DNA of 64,000 nucleotides. Source: an uncultured Mucilaginibacter sp. (GTDB lineage: Bacteria > Bacteroidota > Bacteroidia > Sphingobacteriales > Sphingobacteriaceae). A program made the position numbers and the translations under genes. The notes beneath the pieces were generated by a model. The model ran no database searches. It was not told the origin of the DNA and saw only the letters and a program-made list of their open reading frames with translations. Within the stretch, counting starts at the first letter, position 1. Each line of letters starts with the position of its first letter. This document shows positions 34,898 through 43,294 of this stretch, piece by piece. The stretch spans positions 62,001-126,000 of the forward strand of contig CAITEP010000031.1 in assembly GCA_903891475.1 (NCBI GenBank). The letters are read 5' to 3'.

Positions 34898-35656
34898 ATG
34901 ACCCAACCCACCCCCAAACTCACCGTCATAACTGTTGTTTACAACAATGTAAGCGATATTGAACGAACCTTGTTATCGGTTATTAACCAAACCTATGCCA
35001 ATATTGAATATGTGGTGGTTGACGGAAAATCGACCGATGGTACCTTGGAGGTGTTAAAGCGATATGAGACACGCATAGCCAAGCTGGTAAGCGAACCCGA
35101 CAAAGGCATTTACGATGCCATGAACAAGGCCCTGAAACTAGCCACCGGCGATTATGTTTTGTTCATAAATTCGGGCGATGAAATTTATGCGGAGGATACC
35201 GTTGCCAAAGTTTTTGAATGCGCGCCTGATGCCGATATCTATTATGGCGAAACCGAAATGGTTAACAGTCAACGCCAAAGTCTGGGTCAACGGCGACACA
35301 AGGCCCCCCAACAATTTACTTGGCGAGGTTTTAAATATGGAATGAGCATTAGTCACCAGGCCATTTATGTGCGCCGTACCCTTACCGATTTATACGACCC
35401 GCGATACCAACTCAGTGCCGATATTGATTGGATAATAAAAGCCGCCAAAAAAGCCAAGACTATTGTTAACACCCATCAATACGTAGCCAAATACTTGGTT
35501 GGCGGTACGTCGAAGAAAAAACATAGGCAAAGTCTAGTTGAGCGTTTTAATATTATGCAAGCGCATTATGGGCTTTTGCCTACTGTATTTAATCATTTTA
35601 TTATAGCGTTTAATCTTTCCCTTTATTGGGTTAGGAATGGGAGGACGAATGATTGA
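34898..35656 (+). CDS. Family 2 glycosyltransferase
   Basis: The 252-residue GT-A enzyme opens with LTVITVVYNN, followed by the VVVDGKSTDGT nucleotide-binding stretch, SEPDKGIYDAMNKALKLATGDYVLFINSGDE (given as its DxD-equivalent NSGDE near residue 90) and a YDPRYQLSADIDWIIKA block near residue 165. This branch, WcaE/colanic-type GT2, adds a single sugar. The start codon is immediately downstream of a repeat unit, so the leader of its transcript would contain the hairpin unless it has its own promoter. Confidence 0.87.
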   Translation: MTQPTPKLTVITVVYNNVSDIERTLLSVINQTYANIEYVVVDGKSTDGTLEVLKRYETRIAKLVSEPDKGIYDAMNKALKLATGDYVLFINSGDEIYAEDTVAKVFECAPDADIYYGETEMVNSQRQSLGQRRHKAPQQFTWRGFKYGMSISHQAIYVRRTLTDLYDPRYQLSADIDWIIKAAKKAKTIVNTHQYVAKYLVGGTSKKKHRQSLVERFNIMQAHYGLLPTVFNHFIIAFNLSLYWVRNGRTND

Positions 35657-35752
35657 AATGGGGGTGTAAAGTAAATACAGGTTTATAAGAAAAGAATTAT
35701 ACTTAGTTTACATTTAACATGAAAATGGATAGGCTTTCAAAATATATAAAAT

Positions 35753-36454
35753 TTACCCGTACGCCAATTTAAAAAGCGCGTTTAGCTTCTCCTGTTCTAA
35801 GGTGCTTATTTGGGTAATTTCGGATATTACGGTTGGTAAAATGCTATACAAATTGGCTAAAGCGTTTTCTTCTCCTGTAACAAGCGCGTAAAAACTCGCG
35901 CCGTCAATATGGCGGATTAATTCATTTTCGGGGCATCTATTTCCTGTTTCTTTATTGGATGGTGTAAATACCTTATTATACTTTTCAGGTTTTTCAGGAA
36001 TGATGGAAACATAATAGGCGGTATAGTTTTTATAGATACTCGTTTTATTCATGACCGCTGTTTCCAACGAAAGGTATAGTTCGGCTAACTTGCCTCCAGG
36101 GATGGTATTATACTTGTTCTTTACTTCGGCAATAATTTTATGCTTATTGCTTAGCAAATCAATTATTTTACCCTTTTTCAAATCCTCCCAGCATTCGCAA
36201 CTACCTAAAATATTTTGATGAAATTCACCTATAAAATTTTGAAGCGTTTTTTGCGCTTGTCTTGCCTCCTCGCTAATAATCCAATTATCATAAGTCATCT
36301 CAAAACCTGCCATCTCAAATATAGCCGAAAACGGGTCTACCACGTTTTTACCAAATTTTTTGGATACCTCAATTTTAGCTGTTTTAGCAATTAAAAGTAG
36401 TTTTTCAACCGCTGCAATTAAGTCTTCGTCGCTTATCCAATTTAGTTTCGGCAT
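35753..36454 (-). CDS. Type II restriction endonuclease, Eco47II family
   Basis: The 233-residue product matches the Eco47II/Sau96I-type restriction enzymes, which cut GGNCC. Recognisable parts are the VVDPFSAIFEMAGFEM start, the central acidic/Lys cluster KIIDLLSNKHKIIAEVKNKYNT, which has the D-x(n)-ExK form of a PD-(D/E)XK active site, and the ENELIRHIDGASFYALVTGEE end. The gene follows the cytosine methyltransferase by nine bases on the same strand, as expected for a restriction-modification pair. The target site is inferred from family membership only. Confidence 0.85.
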   Translation of the reverse strand: MPKLNWISDEDLIAAVEKLLLIAKTAKIEVSKKFGKNVVDPFSAIFEMAGFEMTYDNWIISEEARQAQKTLQNFIGEFHQNILGSCECWEDLKKGKIIDLLSNKHKIIAEVKNKYNTIPGGKLAELYLSLETAVMNKTSIYKNYTAYYVSIIPEKPEKYNKVFTPSNKETGNRCPENELIRHIDGASFYALVTGEENALANLYSILPTVISEITQISTLEQEKLNALFKLAYG

Positions 36455-36463
36455 GTTTGCACT

Positions 36464-37573
36464 TTATATTATTTGTAATTGCGCGGGTGCTGATAAGGCT
36501 TGTTGTGATTGTATATATTTGTGTAAATCGGTATGCTGAATTTTTTGCCTATCATGTTTTAATTTCTCTAAAAAATTAACGATTGATTTACCTATAGCTT
36601 TCCCCAAATTTACAGGTACAGCGTTGCCAATTTGCTTATATTGTTCTGTTACAGTACCGGCAAATTTCCAATCATCCGGGAAGGTTTGAATTCGGGCGTA
36701 TTCCCTTACCGTAAAGGGTCTGGTTTCGTCTGGGTGACACCTCTCAGTTTGTTTTTGCGCCGGACTGCAGGTTAATGTTAATGATGGCTCATCCCAGCTG
36801 ATGCGCCTTGCCATCCCGGTTTTACCACCTCCTAAAAAAAAGCTTTGTTGCATATACTCTTTTTGAATTTCGAGCGGTAAATCGCGCCAGTAACCACCTG
36901 GAGGTACCAAATCTAAAATTTCTTTCTTTCTTTTAGGATACTTTGCTCCTTGCGAATCAGGCACATCGGTTTTATACAATTTACCTTTTTTAAGTGCATC
37001 CTTTAAAGTTAGTATATGATTGGTATTTGGTTTTGGATATTCAAAATCAATTTCAATATCTTTTCTTATACCAACAATAACTAACCGTTCTCTTTTTTGA
37101 GGAGTATCATAATGAATAGCCTTTAAAACATGAGGCTGTAGCACGCGGTAACCTATTTCATCCAAAATAGAAATCATGCCTGCAAGGGTTTTCCCCTTCT
37201 CGTGGTTTAACAATCCCTTTACATTTTCGCCAATGCATAAAGGCGGCATCGTTTCTTTTATAATTCTAGCAAATTCATAAAATAGCGTTCCCCTAGCATC
37301 TTGAAAACCTAGACGTTTACCAGCATAGCTAAAAGCCTGACAAGGAAACCCACCTGTTACAACATCAATTTTGCCCTTTAATTCAGGGAAAGAGATGTTT
37401 TTTATATCACCCTCAATAACATTCCAGTTAGGTCTGTTAAACCTAAGTGTTGAAGCAGCGGCGTGATTAATTTCGTTAAGAGCCACGCATTTTAATCCGG
37501 CAGCCTCCAATCCTAAACCCAAACCACCTGCACCAGCAAATAATTCTATGACGGTAAATTCTTTATTCATCAT
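36464..37573 (-). CDS. DNA (cytosine-5)-methyltransferase of the restriction-modification pair
   Basis: The 369-residue enzyme shows the ordered C5-methyltransferase motifs: I (ELFAGAGGLGLGLEAAG, residues 10-26), IV (GGFPCQAFSYAG with catalytic Cys78), VI (IGENVKGLL), VIII (TPQKRERLVIVGIR), a target-recognition stretch, and IX/X (REYARIQTFPDDW, QIGNAVPVNLGKAIG). It would protect the cognate GGNCC-type sites by 5-methylcytosine. Two adjacent Met codons are possible starts. Methylase first, nuclease second fits the need for protection before cutting. No regulator C protein is seen. Confidence 0.92.
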   Translation of the reverse strand: MMNKEFTVIELFAGAGGLGLGLEAAGLKCVALNEINHAAASTLRFNRPNWNVIEGDIKNISFPELKGKIDVVTGGFPCQAFSYAGKRLGFQDARGTLFYEFARIIKETMPPLCIGENVKGLLNHEKGKTLAGMISILDEIGYRVLQPHVLKAIHYDTPQKRERLVIVGIRKDIEIDFEYPKPNTNHILTLKDALKKGKLYKTDVPDSQGAKYPKRKKEILDLVPPGGYWRDLPLEIQKEYMQQSFFLGGGKTGMARRISWDEPSLTLTCSPAQKQTERCHPDETRPFTVREYARIQTFPDDWKFAGTVTEQYKQIGNAVPVNLGKAIGKSIVNFLEKLKHDRQKIQHTDLHKYIQSQQALSAPAQLQII

Positions 37574-37740
37574 TTAATTTTTTGATAAATATGCTAATAA
37601 TTTTAGTAAAAGCAATGATTTATGTGATTTTCTGTATTTTCAAAAGTAGATTTAATTCCTATTCAGACAAAGTTTATTTCCGAACATCTGCCGCTTTATC
37701 CACATATTACAAGAAGTACTTTGCCAGCGCAAAAAGAAGT

Positions 37741-38283
37741 TTATAGATTCTCAGCCAAATTTATCAAATAATATTTCACCAAGTCAGGATTTAATTCTTC
37801 ATAGCTTTTGGATCTTATAAACTCCAATTTCTCCAACAACTTTATAGACGGCTGATTATCCCTATGCAGGCAAGCTTCCATTTTTTGCACTTTTAAGGTA
37901 TGAAAAGCATAATCAACAACTTTTTCGGCCGCCTCCGTCATTATTCCCCTTCCTTGAAAGCTTGGGGATAGTTCATAACCAATTTCGCATTCGGCACTTT
38001 CATATATAAAGCCAAAAAGGCAAATGGTGCCAATCAATATATCTGACCCTGTTAAAGTTATTGCCCAATATAAGGTGTTGTTTTTATCAATATTTTCATT
38101 CACCTTATTTATAAAATTCCGGGCGTCGTCAAGGCTATGACTTGATGGTCTGTTAAGGTATTTGTTTATTTCAGGGTCAGTCCGCAAAGCAAAAATTTCC
38201 TGTTCGTCGGCAATGGCCAAACGCCTCATCCTGAGTTGTTTGGTTGTTAAAATTGGAAAAGGACTGAATGCTTTATTTAACAT
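37741..38283 (-). CDS. GNAT-family N-acetyltransferase (RimJ/RimL type)
   Basis: The 180-residue protein has the RimJ/RimL-type pattern: LTTKQLRMRRLAIADEQEIF at the start, a CEIGYELSPSFQGRGIMTEAA acetyl-CoA loop (Q-x-x-G-x-G/A) near residue 115, and CLHRDNQPSIKLLEKLEF near the end. Such enzymes acetylate ribosomal N-termini, antibiotics or small amines; the substrate is not readable. It follows the restriction-modification operon with a 167-base gap. Confidence 0.85.
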   Translation of the reverse strand: MLNKAFSPFPILTTKQLRMRRLAIADEQEIFALRTDPEINKYLNRPSSHSLDDARNFINKVNENIDKNNTLYWAITLTGSDILIGTICLFGFIYESAECEIGYELSPSFQGRGIMTEAAEKVVDYAFHTLKVQKMEACLHRDNQPSIKLLEKLEFIRSKSYEELNPDLVKYYLINLAENL

Positions 38284-38447
38284 ACTTTGTAATTGGTTTA
38301 ATAGCGTTTACAGCTATTACGGCGTAACCGTCTAAAAGATAATTTATGTACGAATCTAAAAAATAGCATAACTAAAATTAGGGCTCCCGCTTAACAACCG
38401 CCTTGCAGGGATATTTTAAAACAGCGCTAATTTTAACAATTAATTGC

Positions 38448-39632
38448 TTATTCAACACGAAATAATAAACCAAAATTGGCATAATGGGCTTCTGTACCAT
38501 GCAGGTATTCTTTTGCCTCCAAGGCTAACCATTTATTGAGGTAATATTTTGCACCAAATTTCCAGTAGGTTTTAATGGGGGTTTTAGGGTATTTTAAGAG
38601 GAGATAATACCCATAGTCGGCTTCAAACACAAATCTGCCTAGCCATAAATCGCTACCAATACTTGTACCAACACTCAACCTATCTATCGAGCTTCCGTAT
38701 TCCTGCGTAGTGCTTAAATAATCAGGATAGGTAACATCCCTGTAAGTAACAAAATAATAAACAATATCAGTTGCTGCCCGAATACTTAATAAAGAGTTTA
38801 AACGGTAGTTATATCCAATATAAAACCCTGCGTTATTTAAGCGCGAATTCGCGTTTGCTTGTTTAGTTGAATCTGCTGGTGGTAGGGTTCCTTTATCAAT
38901 AGGCAGTAACCCCCTATGCCCAATTCCCAGTCCAAATTCAAAAGCACTTTTATTATTTATTTTAAATACATCGCTATTACCTATGTTTGTTTTACTATTT
39001 AAATCGCTCACAATGCCTATCGAGGTATTTAGGTTATTTATTCCGCTATTTGGTAATTTAAAGGCAGCGTTTGAATAATGAAAAAGATCGGCTCCAAGCT
39101 GTAATTTGCTTGAAGTAGAAATAGGTACTTCCAACTTTAAACCAAATTGCGCCGCAAGGTTTAAATGACTGCCAACATATGGATTGTTATTTGTTTGATA
39201 AGTGGTGGAAGCATATGTAAGCCCTAAGCCGGGGGTTAACAGTAAATCAACTTTATTAAGTTGCAAAATATTAAGTTGTAAACTACCCAGCAAGGAGTAA
39301 TCGTTCCCCAAAAAACCTTTATTACCTGGGTTATTGGTTAAATAAAGGTTTTCCAAATTAAAATAGGAGAACACAATACTTGCATTTTTTGCACGCAACA
39401 TTCGCACCCAATCTGAATAATTGTTTTTTAAGTTCAGGTTATAAGCAACTTCTGCCCCCCAAAAATTGCCACCCAAATTATTGCCCCGGGCACCAAAAAT
39501 AACCAAACCTTCAGTTCCGGAAACCGAAATACTATTGAATAGAACGGCTGAATCTTTTTTTATGCTTTGGGCATTTGCCGCTGAATAGTAAAGGGTAATA
39601 AAAAATAAAAAAGGAAATAGACGTTTATTCAT
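38448..39632 (-). CDS. PagL-like acyloxyacyl hydrolase (lipid A 3-O-deacylase), outer membrane
   Basis: The 394-residue product has a signal peptide (to about residue 21) and beta-barrel-like alternating strands. The PagL signature appears as LFHYSNAAFKLPNSGINNLN, with the His-Ser pair of the active site (His and Ser two apart) and the N-x-G-x-N loop after it. PagL removes the 3-O acyl chain of lipid A. The barrel is longer than the Pseudomonas enzyme, as is common in Bacteroidota. It is a single gene with no close partner. Confidence 0.72.
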   Translation of the reverse strand: MNKRLFPFLFFITLYYSAANAQSIKKDSAVLFNSISVSGTEGLVIFGARGNNLGGNFWGAEVAYNLNLKNNYSDWVRMLRAKNASIVFSYFNLENLYLTNNPGNKGFLGNDYSLLGSLQLNILQLNKVDLLLTPGLGLTYASTTYQTNNNPYVGSHLNLAAQFGLKLEVPISTSSKLQLGADLFHYSNAAFKLPNSGINNLNTSIGIVSDLNSKTNIGNSDVFKINNKSAFEFGLGIGHRGLLPIDKGTLPPADSTKQANANSRLNNAGFYIGYNYRLNSLLSIRAATDIVYYFVTYRDVTYPDYLSTTQEYGSSIDRLSVGTSIGSDLWLGRFVFEADYGYYLLLKYPKTPIKTYWKFGAKYYLNKWLALEAKEYLHGTEAHYANFGLLFRVE

Positions 39633-39826
39633 AGTAGATTAATGAGCATAAAACCAGATATGCTGATTTAGTGAATTAATTTGAATCAGTAAATATTAAA
39701 TTATTTTTTTATAAATTATATCATTTTGAAAAGCATCGCTCAATTTGTTATTAATATTCCCGTTTCGTTTATGCTTCCAATGTGTACCCTTTTAAAATAT
39801 TAAGATTTTAATAAATACCTTTATGC

Positions 39827-40708
39827 CTATTCCTGTTTCAATTTTTTTATAAAAGCATCCTGCAAATCACTTATTTGTTGTTTATAGCCTTGTTGGTCAA
39901 TAAAGGCGTTAGGGTTATAGGCGCCGTTGGGTGGGTGTTTTTGGTGCAGTTTAAACTGACTGGCATGTGAGGCTAGCCAAATATCAAATTGTAGGTTTTT
40001 CATGGTTGCTAGGGTGTAGGCATAATCGGCAGCTATGGTTGGGTAGGTGGTTATTTCGGCAAATTTTTTATCGGTAACTATGGTGGGCATATTAGCTATC
40101 AGTATCTTAAAAATCTTGTCTTTATCAATAACTTGCAGCATATAACTGCAGGAGCCCTTGGTATGCCCCGGGTGGTGCAGCATAATGAGTCGCGTATCGC
40201 CCAGTTTAATGGTATCGTTGTTATGCAAAATCCTACTGGGTGATAAAGGTATATAGGTGCTTATTGAGCCACCCGTGTCATAGTCTGATTTTCCGCCATC
40301 AGCCACAACAGATGAATCCGCTGCATCAACCATAAATTGGGCGCTTGTTTGTTTTTTAATAGTGGCCATAGCACCCATATGATCGAAATGGGCTTGGGTG
40401 GTAAGCAATATTTTAATATCACTTAGCTTAAAACCTAAAATCGCCATATTGGCCTTTATTAAAGGAGCCGAAGAAGCTAAGCCCGTATTAATAAGTATAT
40501 GGCCAACAGGAGTAGTAATAAGGTAGCAAGCCAAATCACGAGTGCCTACATAATACAAATTACCCACTATTTGAAAAGGTTGGTAGGCGGCTGTCCAATC
40601 GGGGTTGTCAGTAAGCGGCTCCACCACTTTTTGCGCATGAGCTAAAAACTGAGATAATAATAAAAAGAAAGTAATAAAAAAGTATTTAAGACTAAAAAAA
40701 AACCTCAT
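39827..40708 (-). CDS. Subclass B3 metallo-beta-lactamase of the GOB (B3-Q) type
   Basis: The 293-residue periplasmic enzyme has a signal peptide (to about residue 25) and matches GOB enzymes closely from memory. The zinc site reads TTQAHFDHMG: Gln105 replaces the usual first His, then His107, Asp109, His110. His182 (HHPGHTKGSCSY) and His248 (WLASHASQF) complete it. The Gln-for-His change defines the B3-Q group, which can hydrolyse penicillins, cephalosporins and carbapenems with one or two zinc ions. Nothing mobile is adjacent, so it looks like an intrinsic chromosomal gene of an environmental species. Confidence 0.92.
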   Translation of the reverse strand: MRFFFSLKYFFITFFLLLSQFLAHAQKVVEPLTDNPDWTAAYQPFQIVGNLYYVGTRDLACYLITTPVGHILINTGLASSAPLIKANMAILGFKLSDIKILLTTQAHFDHMGAMATIKKQTSAQFMVDAADSSVVADGGKSDYDTGGSISTYIPLSPSRILHNNDTIKLGDTRLIMLHHPGHTKGSCSYMLQVIDKDKIFKILIANMPTIVTDKKFAEITTYPTIAADYAYTLATMKNLQFDIWLASHASQFKLHQKHPPNGAYNPNAFIDQQGYKQQISDLQDAFIKKLKQE

Positions 40709-40993
40709 AATCGGTTTAAATAAAAATAATTGGCCAAATTGATTCCTATTAAAATTAACTTTTTAAATAATATTTTTTAAAGTTTGTAAAAAGAGAGCCA
40801 TATGTATAATTATTCCAATTAAATGATAATTTAACTTTAATTAATTATAAAAACATTGTTACATGCTTTGCTTTTATATTAGTAGTAATTAGCTTTGTAT
40901 TTAAAATAAAGTGTTTCATATTAACTATTCATCTAGCTAACATAAAACAATTTATACTTAATTAGTATTATAACCCTAAAAGTAAATACGAAT

Positions 40994-41137
40994 ATGGAAA
41001 ATACCGAAAAAGAAAGCAAGACATCATTGGTTGATTTGATATCGAAAAACAAGAAAGAAGTTTTACTATGCATAGCGGCAGTGCCTGTAATTGTGGCCGT
41101 ATATTTCTTAGTATATCAAATGTTTAATTTGGTATAG
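40994..41137 (+). CDS. Small single-pass membrane protein, 47 residues
   Basis: This short ORF has a hydrophilic charged N-terminus (MENTEKESKTSLVDLISKN) and one strong membrane helix (LLCIAAVPVIVAVYFLVYQM). I do not recognise a family. The sequence is internally consistent with a real tail-anchored-like peptide, and the surrounding 40709-41357 gap (about 650 bases) holds nothing else coding. Confidence 0.5.
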   Translation: MENTEKESKTSLVDLISKNKKEVLLCIAAVPVIVAVYFLVYQMFNLV

Positions 41138-41357
41138 GGTTAAAAAACAATTCGCCATAATAAACGCTCTGCTATAACCTGCTTATCCTGTTTTATCTAT
41201 AATTAAACAGCAACAATTCTTAAAATTCTTTCTGCCTTGCTTACAATCTTTTATGGTTTTAAGCCTCAAAATAAAATACTTGACTATTTTATTTTCTTTT
41301 TTTATTTAAATTGCATTGGGTTTTATCCTGGTATTAATTAATCTCAAATTTAGCATC

Positions 41358-41744
41358 ATGAAAAAAGTTACAGGCATTGGCGGCATATTTTTTAAGTGTG
41401 AGGATGCCAAAAAAATGAACGAATGGTATTCAAAAAATCTGGGTATTGCAACCAGTCAGTACGGTACCAGCTTTAATTGGCGAGAGGTTGATGATCCCGA
41501 AAAAAAGGGCACTACTGTTTGGAGTACTTTTCCTCATGATACCAAATACTTTAACCCGTCAAAAAAAGACTTTATGATCAATTACAGGGTAGAAAACATT
41601 GAAAACCTTATAAAACAACTAAAAGCCGATGGCGTACAAGTTGTTGACGAGCTAGCTACATATGATTATGGTAAATTCATTCACGTTATTGATCCGGAAG
41701 GGAATGCCATTGAACTTTGGGAACCAGTGGAGGAAAAGAAGTAG
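41358..41744 (+). CDS. VOC-family (glyoxalase/bleomycin resistance-like) protein
   Basis: From the ATG at 41358 the product has 128 residues; the upstream open extension lacks family sequence. It shows the beta-alpha-beta fold start IGGIFFKCEDAKKMNEWYSKNLGI and the end IHVIDPEGNAIELWEP, where the Glu is a metal ligand of the family. The first metal position is not a clear His or Glu (GGIFFK), so metal binding may be altered. Function is unknown; members include lyases, dioxygenases and drug-binding proteins. Confidence 0.8.
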   Translation: MKKVTGIGGIFFKCEDAKKMNEWYSKNLGIATSQYGTSFNWREVDDPEKKGTTVWSTFPHDTKYFNPSKKDFMINYRVENIENLIKQLKADGVQVVDELATYDYGKFIHVIDPEGNAIELWEPVEEKK

Positions 41745-41746
41745 TT

Positions 41747-41790
41747 GGGTTGAAGGTTGTGCGTTGTAGGTTGTATGAGGGAGGAGGTGA
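41747..41790. repeat. GT-rich tract related to the CA-rich tract at 33.3 kb (opposite strand)
   Basis: GGGTTGAAGGTTGTGCGTTG and the following TAGGTTGTATGAGGGAGGA form the reverse complement of words in the 33285-33420 tract, with a few mismatches. It begins right after the VOC gene stop. Confidence 0.55.
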
Positions 41791-41878
41791 GTTGTTAGCA
41801 GTTATTGCTCAGTAACCAGTGGTCAATTTTTATTTGCATGCTGTAATTTGTTGTTAGCTAATTGAAGTTGGTGTATAA

Positions 41879-42991
41879 TTAATTGCCTGTTTTTAGCGGG
41901 CGGAGATAGATATTGTCCCACGCTGTGAGGGCGGGCTTGGCTTGGAGGGTAGTATCAACCAAACCGAGGTGGGTAAACAATGAAATGACGGGCGGTGTAT
42001 TAGCCGGGAAAAAGGACATTTGAAAATCGGTAAAGGTTAGCTGGAAATAGCCAATTGTGTTCACGCCATCTAATAAGGTGCTTTGCTTTACTATATAATC
42101 CTGCTGTTTTTGCAAGGTTTCGGGGTAGTTGCTAACCGCTTGTGATGACCATCCACCCTCCGAAATAAAAATAGGTACGCTGTGCCCCTGGAGTAACCGA
42201 CTATAATAATTTGCAGGAATATCCTGGGGCTGGTTGTATACCAAATATGGATACGAAGAAATACCGAGTTCTTGTATAAACGGAAAATCCGTAAAATCGG
42301 CATCTATGCCTTGATAAGTGGTGCCGTTTAATAATCCCCACGCAAAGTCTGCTTGTATGCTTACACTCAGTTTCACGGTTTTATCATAAGCACGAACTGT
42401 ACTGGCGGCTAAGTTGGTTGCTGCCTTCACTCCTTGATAAATATTACTTGGCGATAAGCCTCGCACTGCATTGCTTTCTAATGCCAAACCCAAATGATCG
42501 GGTTTCAATAAACTATCCATTAAAAACGCGAAACGTGCGAATCGAGCCTGCGGTTCGGGTTGGGCAATGCTTTTCCCTAAGGCAGCTAAGTCGTAAGCAT
42601 CGGCGGTACGGTCGAGCCCATTTACAGGGTCGAGGTAAACCCAAACCTTAAAATTTTTGCTTCGGTAAAAGGTTGCTAAATCTTTATAATTCTGGTTGAT
42701 ATATGCCTCGGGTGTGGTACCCCCATACAGCACTGCCCATGGAATTTGTGTGCTAATGATGGCGGCATCGGCTCGGGTAGTCCACATATTGAGCGATTGA
42801 AAAACCAACTGGCTATTTGGTGCCGATATGGCAAAACCCATACGATAGCTTCGGCTATTACCGGAGGAGGTGGTTGCTGGATTTGTTTTTTTGCAGCTAA
42901 AAGCAATCAACATTATAATTACAAGCGATAATCCTTTCAAAAAATTATCGCGCAAGCAAATCAAAACTTTTTTAGGCCTATGGCTCAACAT
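41879..42991 (-). CDS. Lipoprotein with TIM-barrel glycosidase-like fold
   Basis: The 370-residue product has a long basic N-terminus, one hydrophobic stretch and a lipobox IAFSC (Cys33), so it is probably a lipoprotein. The rest reads like a (beta/alpha)8 clan A glycoside hydrolase: LALESNAVRGL could supply the acid/base Glu and FISEGGWSS the nucleophile Glu, in the order and spacing expected. It is not matched to a specific family by eye. The neighbours give no substrate clue. Confidence 0.5.
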   Translation of the reverse strand: MLSHRPKKVLICLRDNFLKGLSLVIIMLIAFSCKKTNPATTSSGNSRSYRMGFAISAPNSQLVFQSLNMWTTRADAAIISTQIPWAVLYGGTTPEAYINQNYKDLATFYRSKNFKVWVYLDPVNGLDRTADAYDLAALGKSIAQPEPQARFARFAFLMDSLLKPDHLGLALESNAVRGLSPSNIYQGVKAATNLAASTVRAYDKTVKLSVSIQADFAWGLLNGTTYQGIDADFTDFPFIQELGISSYPYLVYNQPQDIPANYYSRLLQGHSVPIFISEGGWSSQAVSNYPETLQKQQDYIVKQSTLLDGVNTIGYFQLTFTDFQMSFFPANTPPVISLFTHLGLVDTTLQAKPALTAWDNIYLRPLKTGN

Positions 42992-43294
42992 GGGTCAAAA
43001 ATAGCTAAAACAATTAAAACAAAAAAAATTGAACTAATAAATAGCTATTAAACAAGCAATTATGTAATAATGTTGTTATACCCAAAACCCATAGCTTAGG
43101 CATTTGTAAAAATAAGGTTAGCTATGCCAATATCAAAAGCAGGTTAATTATAATTGTGCAGTTTTTTATTGCGATAGGGCTTTTTTAATGCGTATTAAAT
43201 TAGATGTATTAACTGTTACAATGCGCGTTTTAATTCAAATTAAATAAAAAACTTATGACAATAATGCACTGTTTTAACAGCTTTATATAATTAC
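42992..43294. other. Non-coding gap before the hybrid sensor kinase
   Basis: About 300 AT-rich bases. I see no ORF with a good start, no strong hairpin and no convincing promoter pair. Two loosely similar words, AATGCGTATTAAATTA and AATGCGCGTTTTAATT, lie within 60 bases of each other and might be a protein-binding pair. Confidence 0.4.

Noticed and set aside
35753..38283. Integrative element or genomic island carrying the restriction-modification genes
   Set aside because: No integrase, transposase, tRNA end or flanking direct repeats could be found; only the accessory gene content suggests transfer.
39827..40708. Recently acquired resistance gene
   Set aside because: No insertion sequence, integron site or composition shift around it; an intrinsic chromosomal gene is the simpler reading.
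41879..42991. Assignment to a specific glycoside hydrolase family (for example GH53)
   Set aside because: Only the general clan A layout with two candidate glutamates is visible; the family-specific motifs are not convincing by eye.
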